A DNA stretch of 64,000 bases from JAJDXW01 sp965214795 (lineage in GTDB: Bacteria > Pseudomonadota > Gammaproteobacteria > HK1): the NCBI GenBank assembly GCA_965214795.1, contig OZ243976.1, forward strand, positions 1,736,001 through 1,800,000, in the 5' to 3' direction. The notes beneath the pieces were generated by a model, which did not search any database, was not told where the DNA came from, and worked only from the letters and a program-made list of their open reading frames with translations. A program made the position numbers and the translations under genes. Below are positions 44,328 through 53,302 of this stretch, one piece after another (the stretch's first letter is position 1; each line of letters opens with the position of its first letter).

Positions 44328-45087
44328 GAAGGTCTCCACCAGCACCGGGCGGTAGCCGTGATGCGCCTGCCAGTCGTCGGCGAGCCGGCGCACCGCTAGC
44401 GACAGCGCCTTCGACGCGAGGTGCTGGACCCGCACCCAGGGGAAAATCAGGAACCGGGGGTTGGCGATGACCCGGTCCAGGCGCTTGCGCCGGGCCGCCT
44501 CGTCCCAGCCGATGAACCGCTCGCGGCACGCCACCGAGCGGGCCGCGTAGGAGAACAGCAGCGCGCCCAAGCACCGCCCGTGACGGTCGATGAGGGCGTA
44601 GCGCAAGTGCGGACCGAGCGGGCGGCGGTAGCCCAGGCAATGGTGCCGGTCGATCAACTCGTTTCATTGCCCGACCTCGCCGGGGTCCGTCACCAAGCGC
44701 AACTGCATCGGCTCAAAGTCGTTCAGTGCGTTGCAGACCTCGGCGCGCGGCGCCCCGCCAGGGGTGTGCCAGTTCAGGTGTTCGCAGATGGTGAGCCCGA
44801 GCTCGTGTCGGCTCAGCCCCGCACACTCGCGCACCGTGCGCTGGATGTCGGCGATCTGATGCCGGGTCAGGCGCCGGCTGAAGAAGGTGGTCGACTTCAG
44901 CTTGCGGATGGCCTCGTCCATCGGTTCCTCCCCAAGACAGCTCCACCCGCTGATGGTGTCACCGAGGGGGGCGTGTGTCAGGGCCCTTGGGAGGGGCCGT
45001 AGAAAGAGGCTATTATCCATCTTGAATCAATGGGTTATGGAAATGAAACCCAAACCTGAAGACGGCTCTGTCAAAATGAATGCCATT
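44328..45087 (-). pseudogene. Truncated DUF4338-IS4 transposase gene and IS end
   Basis: This is the 5' end of an IS closely related to the full copy at 53303-55755, in reverse orientation. The terminal repeat (GTCAAAATGAATGCCATTGG) is at 45070-45089. The gene starts at 44921 (MDEAIRKLKSTTFFSRRL). It has an internal deletion between repeated APRA codons, a TGG-to-TGA stop after DPGEVGQ, and ends at RPVLVETF. The whole DDE transposase part is missing. Confidence 0.85.
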
Positions 45088-45104
45088 GGGGGGTACCGTC
45101 CGTC

Positions 45105-45845
45105 TTACCGGGAACCCGGCGACCTGCGGTTCTCGTGCAGGAGCGCTTCGAGCTCGGCGGCTCGTGCTTCGGCGGCTCGTCGCGCAGCCGTCTCTCGTTT
45201 GGCCCGGGACTCGGCGACCTCGGCCCGGGACTCGGCGGTCCGGCGCGCGGCTTCCTCCTCGGCCCAGGTGAGAAGGCGCCGGCCCGCCGCCGGGTCGAAG
45301 AAGTACCTCTCCTCGCCCTTCACCCGGAAGTCCAGGCCCAGCGTCTCGCTGCGAAGGAGCACGGTCCCGTCCACCGACTCCACCACCGGTTGAGGCTCAT
45401 ACGCGCCCGTCGCCAGACGGCGGCCCTTGAGATGCGACCCCAGGTAGTCCCCCGTCGGATCGTACTGCCAGTATTCCCGTACCCCCAGCCGCTCGTACAG
45501 CGCCGCCTTGCGCCCGTCGTCCTGGCGCCACGTGCCCCGCGATGCCACCTCCATCACGAAGGCCGGCACCTGCCCTTCCTCCCACAGCTTGTACGTCCAC
45601 CGGTTGTGCTTGGGGACCCCGAATGCCACGAACACGTCCGGTGCCACCCGGGCCTGCGGATTGCCTTCCTCGTAGTAGATGAAGAGGTCCCCGGACACGT
45701 ACACGTCCGGGCGGTCGCGGAAGTGCAGGTCGAGGGTGCCGACCGCATCGAGGATCGCACGGAGCTGCCAGTCGTTCTCCGCCATCGGCTTGCCGTCCCC
45801 GCTCGGATACTCAATCGCGGCGGGAGAGAGAACACGCTGGCTCAT
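45105..45845 (-). CDS. Uma2 family (DUF820) putative endonuclease, copy 1
   Basis: This 246-residue protein has a PD-(D/E)xK-like DUF820 core (VYVSGDLFIYYEEGNPQARV; APDVFVAFGV; VPAFVMEVASRGT) followed by an alanine/glutamate/arginine-rich coiled coil (RTAESRAEVAESRAKRETA). The family is abundant in cyanobacteria and some proteobacteria, and its true role is uncertain. It is inside the duplicated segment; copy 2 (55783-56565) is 14 residues longer owing to extra heptad-like repeats. ATG 45845 gives MSQRVLSPAAIEYPSGDG. Confidence 0.85.
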   Translation of the reverse strand: MSQRVLSPAAIEYPSGDGKPMAENDWQLRAILDAVGTLDLHFRDRPDVYVSGDLFIYYEEGNPQARVAPDVFVAFGVPKHNRWTYKLWEEGQVPAFVMEVASRGTWRQDDGRKAALYERLGVREYWQYDPTGDYLGSHLKGRRLATGAYEPQPVVESVDGTVLLRSETLGLDFRVKGEERYFFDPAAGRRLLTWAEEEAARRTAESRAEVAESRAKRETAARRAAEARAAELEALLHENRRSPGSR

Positions 45846-46198
45846 CGGCTGGCTCCTCCGGGCGGCGAACCGGGCTCGGGTGAACCCCGACCTCCGGCGA
45901 CGATACCATGCTCATATCCGCCCCCCAAGCTGCACTCCGGTACCGCATGATGAACCAGGACAGAGAGCCGCAAAGCAGGGCAGGTTCCCGATCTTCGTAA
46001 GATTTCGCCGCGGCGCGTCGGGGGCGTATGCCCCTCCGGGCATGCGTATTCCGGGACACCGGCCGATTCGGGCCCCCGGCCGGATGCCGGTGCTCCGAGC
46101 CGGCCGCGCCGGGATGACCGAGGGACGGGGTGGCGAGAAAGTATCGACTGCCGCAGAACCGGCCGCCGGGTGCGGCGGAGCGGCAGTCGGCCGGGAGG

Positions 46199-46593
46199 TC
46201 AGCCGGGGCGGATCATGGTGCCGGAGCCGGCCTCGGTGAACACCTCGAGCAGGGTCGCGTGCTCGACCCGCCCGTCCGCGATGGTCGCCGCCGCCACCCC
46301 GCCCCGGACCGCGTCGAGCGCGCACCGCACCTTGGGGAGCATGCCTCCCGAGATGGTCCCCGCGGCCCGCATCGCGGCAGCCTGGGCGAGATTCATCTCG
46401 CCCACGGTGGCGCCGTTCTCGTCGAGCAGCCCCGCGGTGTTGGTGAGCAGGATGAGCTTCGCCGCCCGCATCGCCTCGGCGACCTTGCCGGCCACGAGGT
46501 CCGAGTTGATGTTGTAGCCGCGGCCGTCGGCGGAGAACCCGATGGGGGCGATGACCGGGATGCAGTCTCCCGCCACCAGATGGTCGAGGAGAG
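46199..46593 (-). pseudogene. argB 3' fragment
   Basis: About 131 codons (LLDHLVAGDCIPVIAP; NINSDLVAGKVAEAMRAAKL; ending GSGTMIRPG) are nearly identical to the C-terminal part of the intact argB at 56919-57848. The amino-acid kinase N-terminal half is missing, and the sequence breaks at 46593 into a sugar-transferase fragment. It cannot make an active kinase. Confidence 0.9.
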
Positions 46594-46596
46594 ACG

Positions 46597-46832
46597 GCTT
46601 GGTCGGACGGATGCTGTTCGGTGAAGGTGTGTAACTTCTCGAAGTACGCCCGGGTCCTCTCGTTTGCGCGGCAGAAGAAGAACCCGGTGCAGAGCACGAA
46701 GCGGTGGCGGTGATAGTGCGCACGCGGGTAGGTGGTTCCCTGGGAGCAGAGGAGATCGTGGTCCGTTCGGGCGGTCAGCCAGGGCCGCGGGTCACGGTGC
46801 CAGAACGCATCGGCGTCGCTGTGGAGGAACTC
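46597..46832 (-). pseudogene. Fragment of the nucleotide-diphospho-sugar transferase gene
   Basis: The sequence reads FLHSDADAFWHRDPRPW, DHDLLCSQGTTYPRAHYHRH and CRANERTRAYFEKLHTF, closely matching the middle of the gene at 42887-43795. Both ends are missing; it joins argB sequence on one side and unrelated sequence with a short remnant of the gene's start (around 46918-46942) on the other. Confidence 0.85.
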
Positions 46833-46942
46833 CGCGGGTTGGTCGGTCTGGTCAGCGTCAACTATTTCTTCCGGCGGCGACAATTAGAATTGCCAGTCTG
46901 CAGGGCCGCGTGAGCAGGGTCGAAGGTCGGCGAGTACGGGGA

Positions 46943-47752
46943 TTATCCTGTCTGGTTGTGGAGCGTCCATCGGCAGGGGCGCACCGTCAGGCCGTCCGGC
47001 AGCTTCGTCCCGGCGTTGCCGAATGCCGCTCCGAGTTGCTTCCGGGGGAGGTTGTCCGCGTCTTCCAGATTCGCGTCCGAGAGGATGGTCCTGCGGAAGT
47101 GGGCTCCGTCGAAGTCGGCGCCGGTCAGGTTCGCGCTGGTGAAGTCGGTGCGGCTCGGTATCGCACCCGCGAGACCCGCGCTCCGCATGTGCGCGCCCGC
47201 CATCGACGTCCGCGACAGACGGGCTCGGTGCAGGTTCGTGCCGGTGAGCCGCGCGCGGCGGAAATCCGCCTCTCGACCGCCTCGGCGTCGTCGAAGATCG
47301 CCCGCTCCAGGGCCGAACGCCGTAGATCGGTGCCGTCGAGTCGTGCGCGGGTGAGGTTCGCGTGTTCGAACTCGGAGTCGGTGAGTTCGGCGCCGGTCAG
47401 GTCGGCATCAACGAACGACGCCTTCTCCGCATCCGCCCCGAGCAGGATCGCGGGGTTCGCCCCACACCCGAGAGGTCCGCCTTCTCCAGTTCGGCGCGGC
47501 GCAGGTCCGAACGCGTGAGGTCCGCGTCCTCCAGGATCGCTCCCTTGCGCTCCGCGTCCGCGAGCTTGGCCTTCGCGATGCGCGCCCCGGCGAGCTCCGC
47601 CCGCTTGAGATCCGCCTCGCACAGGTCGCAGCCCTCGCATGCGCGGGTTTCGAGGAGCCGAGCCAAGTCCTCCGGCTCGGCGGCGAGGCGGCGCCGGCCG
47701 ACACGAGGAGCGGGGCAACGAGAAGCGAGGCGAGTCTGGCGGGAAGCTTCAT
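46943..47752 (-). pseudogene. Secreted pentapeptide-repeat protein, multiply frameshifted
   Basis: ATG 47752 opens a signal peptide (MKLPARLASLLVAPLLVSAG). The protein continues in other frames: LARLLETRACEGCDLCEADL and ILEDADLTRSDLRRAELEKA, then ADLTGAELTDSEFEHANLTR, and finally AGLAGAIPSRTDFTSANLTG to HNQTG. Three or more indels are needed to join them. The A(D/N)LxxA repeats identify a pentapeptide-repeat protein of about 260 residues, probably periplasmic. Its C-terminal part is duplicated at 43803-44090. Confidence 0.8.
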
Positions 47753-47766
47753 GGGTGGCGCACAAG

Positions 47767-47910
47767 CTATTTCATAATCAGTTGGCGAAATGACAGTTTG
47801 CCGATTTCACGTGCGAGTTGGTCAGCGCGCTCATCGAGCGGTGGACGGTTCGGGTATTGCAGGCAAGCGGTGATGGTGCGTTCAGCGAGTTTGACCGTAT
47901 TGTCATTCAG
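47767..47910 (-). pseudogene. Orphan C-terminal coding fragment
   Basis: A short reading frame (VKLAERTITACLQYPNRPPL; LAREIGKLSFRQLIMK) ends at 47767 and is broken at 47911, exactly where the integrase-type element end begins. It looks like the tail of an interrupted gene. The family was not recognised. Confidence 0.35.
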
Positions 47911-48480
47911 AGCCTTGTCCAATGACACATGAGCCTGAAGGGGGTGCCTGATCAAACGTGAGGTGAGCCTGACGGGGTGTGAAGCAGGGCATCATCAGGA
48001 GATGATCGTGATGCTTCAGACCCACCGAGTGCGGACTCTCGACCAAGTCCGCTCGTTCCTTGACGGCGCCGAGCCGGTCGAGGTCCGATCCCTGGACTGC
48101 GGGGCGCGCGACGAGTTCGTCGCTCGGACCCTTCGCCGGTTCCGGTACGGGCAACCCCGGGCAAGGCCGACAAGGGTGTGTTGCGCCGCTTCCTGGTCAA
48201 GGTGAGCGGGTTGTCCCGAGTACAACTGACCCGCCTCATCGCCCAGCACCGCTCGACCGGGCGCATCGACGACCGTCGCGGCCCACCCCGACGGCCCTTC
48301 CCCCGGTGCTTCACGGTTCAGGACATCCGCCTGCTCGCATAAGTCGATGCGCTGCACGGGACCGTGTCCGGACCGGCCACCCGCAAGCTGTGCGAACGCG
48401 CCTACACCGTGTTCCACGACCGGCGCGGTCCAAGCGGCTCGCGCGGATCTCCAACGGTCATCAGGAAGACGGCCCGGCTC
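47911..48480 (+). pseudogene. Degenerate integrase-type transposase
   Basis: After an element end shared with 27092 (AGCCTTGTCCAATGACACAT), ATG 48011 begins MLQTHRVRTLDQVRSFLDG and DEFVARTLRRFRY. The sequence then shifts frame to ADKGVLRRFLVKVSGLSRVQ, RLIAQHRSTGRIDDRRG and FTVQDIRLLA, meets a stop, and ends with VSGPATRKLCERAYTVF. This is the N-terminal DNA-binding half of a large integrase-core transposase. The catalytic domain is absent. The following 48481-48639 shows nothing. Confidence 0.75.
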
Positions 48481-48639
48481 GGAGCCAGGGTGAGCCGGAT
48501 TCCAGAACGCGCCGCCGCGGCAGCGAGGGACCGGTCACCGATCCATCGAACGAGCGTCAACCTGCGCCGCGATATTCCGCCGACAACAGCAACGCAGATC
48601 GGCGGGTTGTTCCGCCTATCCTTCTTCTGCCCGATGGGT

Positions 48640-49041
48640 TCACCCGAGGCGAACGTGATGGATTGCGATACCGAGACCCGGCGCCCGCGACAGCCGGCCG
48701 TCGGCGGTCAGCAGGGATACGCGGCGGGCGCGCGCCGCGGCAACGTAGAAGGCATCGTACGCGCCCACGTCATGACGATGCTGCCAGACGGATTTGGTCA
48801 GCGTGCGATGGGAGATTCGCTCCACCGGCCAGGTGGGGAGATCGTCGAGCGCCATGAGAGCCCGTTCCTCCGTCAAGTGATCGTGCTGCACGGAACGGCG
48901 CAGCATCGCCGTGACCTCGGCATCCATCAGTTCCGGGGCCATTAGCTCGGCATACTCCATGACCAAGGCCAGACTTTCGCCGAGCGGGGTCTTCCGCAGA
49001 TATTCCACCGCGGCAGAAGCGTCGATTACGTACCGCGTTAC
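48640..49041 (-). CDS. PIN-domain (VapC-type) protein with lost start codon
   Basis: The frame encodes a complete PIN RNase: Asp in VIDASAAVEYL, Glu in APELMDAEV, Asp in VGAYDAFYVAAA and Asp in LLTADGRL. The natural N-terminus (TRYVIDAS) would start at 49041, but that codon is GTA, not GTG; the overlapping upstream stop is TAA. The next start, GTG 49008, would drop the first catalytic Asp. A toxin made from it should be inactive. Upstream (49038-49118) only a short acidic tail of a possible antitoxin remains. Confidence 0.7.
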   Translation of the reverse strand, partial: VTRYVIDASAAVEYLRKTPLGESLALVMEYAELMAPELMDAEVTAMLRRSVQHDHLTEERALMALDDLPTWPVERISHRTLTKSVWQHRHDVGAYDAFYVAAARARRVSLLTADGRLSRAPGLGIAIHHVRLG

Positions 49042-49118
49042 TCCAGTTCCTCATCGCGGTGGTGTCGCGCCTCCTTAAGGAGCGAGGCCGCCGCGATGCC
49101 AAGTTCGGCAACCACGGC

Positions 49119-49565
49119 TCAGAATGCCCGCTTACGGCCGGTGAGTGCATCCAGCGCTTCGGTGAATCGCATCCGCTCGCCGACACCGAACCACCGCCGA
49201 AGCTGCCGGATGCGAGCGATGAATGCCGTCCCGTCTTCGAATGACATCGAAGTGGCTGCCGCGTAACGACGGCACGTGATTGACGAGGTGGCGAGCGCGG
49301 CGGAAATACGGCTTCGCAACCCGAGAGCCAGCAGCGCACCAGACTCGGCTTCGAAGTACTTCCGGGCATCCGCCCGGACCACCAGCAACTCGGCGGGGCA
49401 GATCGACCGGTCGCGGGTCTCCTTCGGGTCGATCGCGGCGGCCGGTGCCGCCGCAGTCAGGATGAAGAGGATGACGCCCGCAAGAAGTTTCCCATTGATG
49501 ATTGGCGAATTGGTGAAGACGGTCAACCCTGACAGGCACTTGCCCAGCCTCCCATACCGCTGCAA
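49119..49565 (-). CDS. Hypothetical exported protein
   Basis: This reading frame of up to 148 residues has a hydrophobic signal-like segment (KLLAGVILFILTAAAPAAA) followed by a soluble part with two cysteines (RSICPAELLV; SITCRRYAAAT) and a basic C-terminus. The TTG at 49565 is an uncertain start. It follows the large membrane transferase gene by 33 bp and may be the last gene of that operon. No family was recognised. Confidence 0.5.
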   Translation of the reverse strand: MQRYGRLGKCLSGLTVFTNSPIINGKLLAGVILFILTAAAPAAAIDPKETRDRSICPAELLVVRADARKYFEAESGALLALGLRSRISAALATSSITCRRYAAATSMSFEDGTAFIARIRQLRRWFGVGERMRFTEALDALTGRKRAF

Positions 49566-49598
49566 CAGGTGGAGAGACGAACCGGATTTCAGGAAGGG

Positions 49599-51923
49599 TT
49601 ACGTTGTGGATGCCCGTCTTTCAACCAGCATTCTGCCCAGCCGACGCACGGAGGAGGCCATCAGGCAGAGAAGCAACAGAGTGGCCCAGATCCGCAACGG
49701 CACCTCCGGTTGGGCATAGCGAGGAATAAAATGCGAGGCCACGGCATAGACGGCGTGCAGATACAACGCCGGCAACACGACGAACACGACCTCGATGCGA
49801 CGGCGGCGCCCGAACCAGAACCACGGCGGCACGACAAGGAGTGCAAGAAACCCAACAAGATTCACCAGGGTGCTTGACAAGGGGCCAAACCGCCATTCCC
49901 AGCGTGGCCAGGAATCCAGGCCCCAGACGTCGACAAGGCGGCTCGGCACGGCAACCTCCAGAGGGGGAAGAGACGGAACGTGATTGCTCAACACCACGCT
50001 GGAAAGCGGCAACTCCCGAAAATGGTAGAGTATCCCGGTCGGCTTCGACCACTGGGCTGCATCCGCACCAGCGGTACCCCAAAACTCGGACACTTTAGCC
50101 CCACTCTCCTGTCCGGCATCAGGCAACGCCCCGGCATCAAGCAACGCCTCAACCACCGCTTGGGAGTTGGCTTGGGCTGCCAGGAACAGGGGCGTGAGGC
50201 CTCTGTCATTCGGCACGTTCGGGTCGGCCCCGGCATCGATCAGCGCCTTGATCACCGCAACACTGGGATTCTGCCAAGCCGCCAGGTGCAGGGGCGCGCG
50301 GCCCGGATTGTCACGCAGATGCAGGTCGGCCCCGGCATCAATCAATGCCCCGATTACCACTCCACTGGGGTTGAACCGCGCCGCCAGATGCAGGGCGGTG
50401 CCACCGGTATTGTTCCTCGCGTTGGGGTTGGCGCCAGCGTCCAAGCAGGTGACAACCTCCTCCACTGTGGCACTCGCGAAGAATTGTTCGGAGGTCCAAT
50501 CCTCGCAATCTCCCACCACCGCCGACATCGCCGGGAGAGGGGTCAATCTAGTGACTCGCTTCACCGAATCATCGGGTGGAGGCATTCGATACACGGGTGG
50601 AGGCATTCGATACAGCGTAGCATCGGAAAATTCCGCTACGGTCTCCAGGTTCAGAAGCTCCTTCAGATCTGCTTCGCCATAGCTATAAACCGTTTCGCGC
50701 TCGCGGAACCAGACCACATGAGCCTTGTTACTGATCACCGCCATTGCTGCCGGCAATAATTCCCGAGGCAGGGACTTGGGCGTGAACCCACGAATATGGA
50801 GGGATCTCCTTCCATATCCTAACCGTTGCTGAACGAACAGACCGCGCCAAGCCATCAGCGTCGAGATCTTGAGATGCTGCCAGGGCCCGGCAAGCATCTT
50901 CGCCCTCAATATCTCGCTTTCCGGAGTATTCGGGTTAAGCGATCTTTTGCCCATCTGCCTGAATGAGTTTGCGTTACGTATCTGGAGACGCTCATAGGAA
51001 TGTTTCGGAACACCGAGATCGAGCTTATAGGGTGTGTAGTACCAGAATCCGGCGGCAAATTCGTCGTCTCGCATCGAGTTGTACATTGTGCGAAGGAGGA
51101 GTACCCGCTTGGCTCTCCCGGCATCCATATTCACCACCGAAAAATCGTCGAACAGAACGAAATTGCGTGCCATCCAACCGTATGTCGGAAGGAAGTGAGC
51201 AATGAGAAACACACCGACCAGCACCATGGTGTGCCGTCCGAGGGTCCTTTGCAACAGATCCGACGCAACCAACCCTGCAACGACAAACGGCCAGAAATAA
51301 AGGAATACGATCTTGGTCAACACCAGGGTGGCAAGAACCAGCCCCAGCAATGCACTGTAGAGCACACGACGCCGAACCAATGTCAGGACGCTCAGACAGG
51401 ATACCAACACCATGAGAGCGGTGGCAGGAGCTTCCGTCAAAAAACGGTCAAAAGTCTCCAGACCAAGGAGACTTTGCGTAACCAGGAGAAATGCAACATG
51501 GGGCAGCCATCTCGTCTCGGTATACCACCAGCACAGAAAAAACACACCGACCCCGGCAACCAGCAGGAACACCACGTTCAGGATCTTGTATGGGGCATAG
51601 GCCGACCGGCATTGAAATGTCTTCGCCCGTTCGCTGTGCCGGCCCACGCAGCTACCCGCCACCGGCTCGTATCCAAGTGCCCGTTGCGCAAGGGTGACGG
51701 CCGCAATGACCGCCGGGACGAACGGCTCGCGATAGTGGTCGAGACGATTCGGTTCCTGACCCAGCCGTATTCCCATTTCCAGGTACCAGCGCCCGTCGCC
51801 CGACACAGGCTGCAACGAGAGATTGCCGACGCCATAGAGCAGTGTGGCCAGGCACAGACCGATCAGCAGCATCATGTCCCGGCGTCGCAGCCTCGAGGTC
51901 ATTGCCGTATGGAAGAAGGTCAT
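49599..51923 (-). CDS. Gtr-type membrane glycosyltransferase with inserted ankyrin repeats
   Basis: This 774-residue protein has an N-terminal GT-C-like multi-spanning part (DGRWYLEMGIRLGQEPNRLD; about nine membrane segments to residue 270) and a periplasmic-type region. At about residues 473-605 comes an ankyrin-repeat block (TALHLAARFNPSGVVIGALI; APLHLAAWQNPSVAVIKALI; TPLFLAAQANSQAVVEALL). It ends with further membrane segments carrying the conserved SHFIPRYAQPEVPLR. The order gtrB-gtrA-this gene matches glycan-modification clusters in which the third protein adds the sugar. The ankyrin block inside a membrane transferase is unusual. A duplicated YRMPPP sits near the junction. Confidence 0.8.
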   Translation of the reverse strand: MTFFHTAMTSRLRRRDMMLLIGLCLATLLYGVGNLSLQPVSGDGRWYLEMGIRLGQEPNRLDHYREPFVPAVIAAVTLAQRALGYEPVAGSCVGRHSERAKTFQCRSAYAPYKILNVVFLLVAGVGVFFLCWWYTETRWLPHVAFLLVTQSLLGLETFDRFLTEAPATALMVLVSCLSVLTLVRRRVLYSALLGLVLATLVLTKIVFLYFWPFVVAGLVASDLLQRTLGRHTMVLVGVFLIAHFLPTYGWMARNFVLFDDFSVVNMDAGRAKRVLLLRTMYNSMRDDEFAAGFWYYTPYKLDLGVPKHSYERLQIRNANSFRQMGKRSLNPNTPESEILRAKMLAGPWQHLKISTLMAWRGLFVQQRLGYGRRSLHIRGFTPKSLPRELLPAAMAVISNKAHVVWFRERETVYSYGEADLKELLNLETVAEFSDATLYRMPPPVYRMPPPDDSVKRVTRLTPLPAMSAVVGDCEDWTSEQFFASATVEEVVTCLDAGANPNARNNTGGTALHLAARFNPSGVVIGALIDAGADLHLRDNPGRAPLHLAAWQNPSVAVIKALIDAGADPNVPNDRGLTPLFLAAQANSQAVVEALLDAGALPDAGQESGAKVSEFWGTAGADAAQWSKPTGILYHFRELPLSSVVLSNHVPSLPPLEVAVPSRLVDVWGLDSWPRWEWRFGPLSSTLVNLVGFLALLVVPPWFWFGRRRRIEVVFVVLPALYLHAVYAVASHFIPRYAQPEVPLRIWATLLLLCLMASSVRRLGRMLVERRASTT

Positions 51924-51936
51924 CGCCGGGAGGTCG

Positions 51937-52341
51937 TCACGATGTGCTTTCTACCCGGACGCGCTCGTCCCGACCAGCAAAGACGAGATTGCGGTAGACC
52001 AGGAATTTAACCAGGTTGGTGATGAGAATAGCCAGCGCGGCCGCGACGTGGTAGGGCGCCACAAGCCCCTGAAGGCCCACGAACAGCAGATAGTCCATGA
52101 GACGGAAAACGAGTGCCGAGCCCGCATAGCGAAGAAAGGTATTGCGGTCGGCGCCGGAGTCGAACACGAAGAACGCGTTGGCGAAAAACTGGAATGTGAA
52201 CACCACGCCGAGGGCCAGGGCAAATGCCACGTTGGCGGACAGTCCTGCCCCTTCGCGCATCAGGACCGTGACCCCCAGGCTCACGGCAAACCCCGCCACG
52301 CCGGTCAGGACATAGCGACCCATCTGCCGGGACGTCGTCAT
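51937..52341 (-). CDS. gtrA: GtrA family flippase
   Basis: This 134-residue protein has four membrane segments and the family pattern RYVLTGVAGFAVSLGVTVLM, FQFFANAFFVFDS and LVKFLVYRNLVF. GtrA proteins move polyprenyl-phosphate-linked sugars across the inner membrane. ATG 52341 overlaps the gtrB stop as ATGA, and the large transferase gene starts 13 bp downstream, so the three are one operon. Confidence 0.9.
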   Translation of the reverse strand: MTTSRQMGRYVLTGVAGFAVSLGVTVLMREGAGLSANVAFALALGVVFTFQFFANAFFVFDSGADRNTFLRYAGSALVFRLMDYLLFVGLQGLVAPYHVAAALAILITNLVKFLVYRNLVFAGRDERVRVESTS

Positions 52342-53255
52342 GACCGATAACGCACGAGCAACTCGGCCAGCAACCCGAAATAGCCGGTGTTGATGCCGAA
52401 GAGCGTCAGCCCCAGCACCAGATTGACGTGCTCGACCGGTTTCGATGTCGAGCCCAGCAGCCACAGCGTCAGCTCGAAGCCGAACACCCCCAGCGCAACG
52501 GCAAGAAACAGGCCTGCCAGCGGCAGAAACACTTTCAGTGGCCTGACCATGACCAGCAGCAAGAGAATTTGGGGCAGCACCTTGAACGGGTATTTGAACG
52601 AGATGAACGAGCTCCCGCTTTCTCGCGCCCTGAAGGTGACCGGTACCTGGGCGAACCGCATTCCCTTGAGATAGGCATCGAGCAATATCTGCTGGGTGTA
52701 GTTGTAATCGCCGGGCAGAAAGAATCTGTCCAGATAGGTACGGTTCGCAGCGAACATGCCGGGCTGCGAATCCCGGACCTGCCAACCGCTCGACAACCAC
52801 TGCATCAGGGAACGGAAAAGCGCATTGCCCCAGCGGCGCACCCAGGGCATGCGGTAGGCCATGCGGGGGAAACGGTCGCCGTAGACCAGGTCGGCCCGGT
52901 CTTCCAGGATCGGGGCAATCAGTTCGGGGATGTCGGCCGGGTCGTGCTGGCCGTCGGCGTCGAGTTTGACCACGAGGTCGAAACCGTGGTCACGGGCGTA
53001 GCCCAACCCGCTGCGTACGGCCGCACCGAGCCCCTGGTTCGACCGGTGGGTCAAGACATGGTCGGCGCCAGCCCGGCGTGCGGCTTCGGAGGTGCCGTCG
53101 GTAGAGCCGTCGTCGATTACACAGGCCGACAGGCTGACGTCTTGCCCGGCCAGTCGACCTGCGCACGCCCGCAGGCCTTCCAGGATTTGTGCAATGGACT
53201 TCTCTTCGTTCCAGGCCGGAACGATGACCAGCACCGACCAGGACGACCGGGCCAT
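52338..53255 (-). CDS. gtrB: GtrB-like polyprenyl-phosphate glycosyltransferase (GT2)
   Basis: This 305-residue family 2 glycosyltransferase loads a sugar onto a polyprenyl phosphate. It shows LVIVPAWNEEKSIAQIL, VIDDGSTDGTSEAA, the DxD in VVKLDADGQHDPADIPEL, and two C-terminal membrane segments (VFLPLAGLFLAVALGVFG; LVLGLTLFGINTGYFGLLA). ATG 53255 matches the family start. The IS4-type element ends only about 48 bp upstream, so the original promoter has been replaced or removed. A small piece of this gene is found at 44291-44327. Confidence 0.9.
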   Translation of the reverse strand: MARSSWSVLVIVPAWNEEKSIAQILEGLRACAGRLAGQDVSLSACVIDDGSTDGTSEAARRAGADHVLTHRSNQGLGAAVRSGLGYARDHGFDLVVKLDADGQHDPADIPELIAPILEDRADLVYGDRFPRMAYRMPWVRRWGNALFRSLMQWLSSGWQVRDSQPGMFAANRTYLDRFFLPGDYNYTQQILLDAYLKGMRFAQVPVTFRARESGSSFISFKYPFKVLPQILLLLVMVRPLKVFLPLAGLFLAVALGVFGFELTLWLLGSTSKPVEHVNLVLGLTLFGINTGYFGLLAELLVRYRS

Positions 53256-53302
53256 ACTACTGTGTCCGGCACCGGCGCGAGACCCGGGCACCGCGCGGGG
53301 GG

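Larger units (their letters stand above)
45084..46593. repeat. 1.5-kb direct segmental duplication, copy 1
   Basis: This segment, from GGGGTACCGTCC to the middle of argB, is nearly identical to 55765-57313. It contains a Uma2-type gene, its upstream region and the 3' part of argB. The left edge abuts an IS4-type end in both copies; the right edge here breaks inside argB. The 45846-46198 interval holds no gene; it has a hairpin around GTATGCCCCTCCGGGCATGC. Confidence 0.9.
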
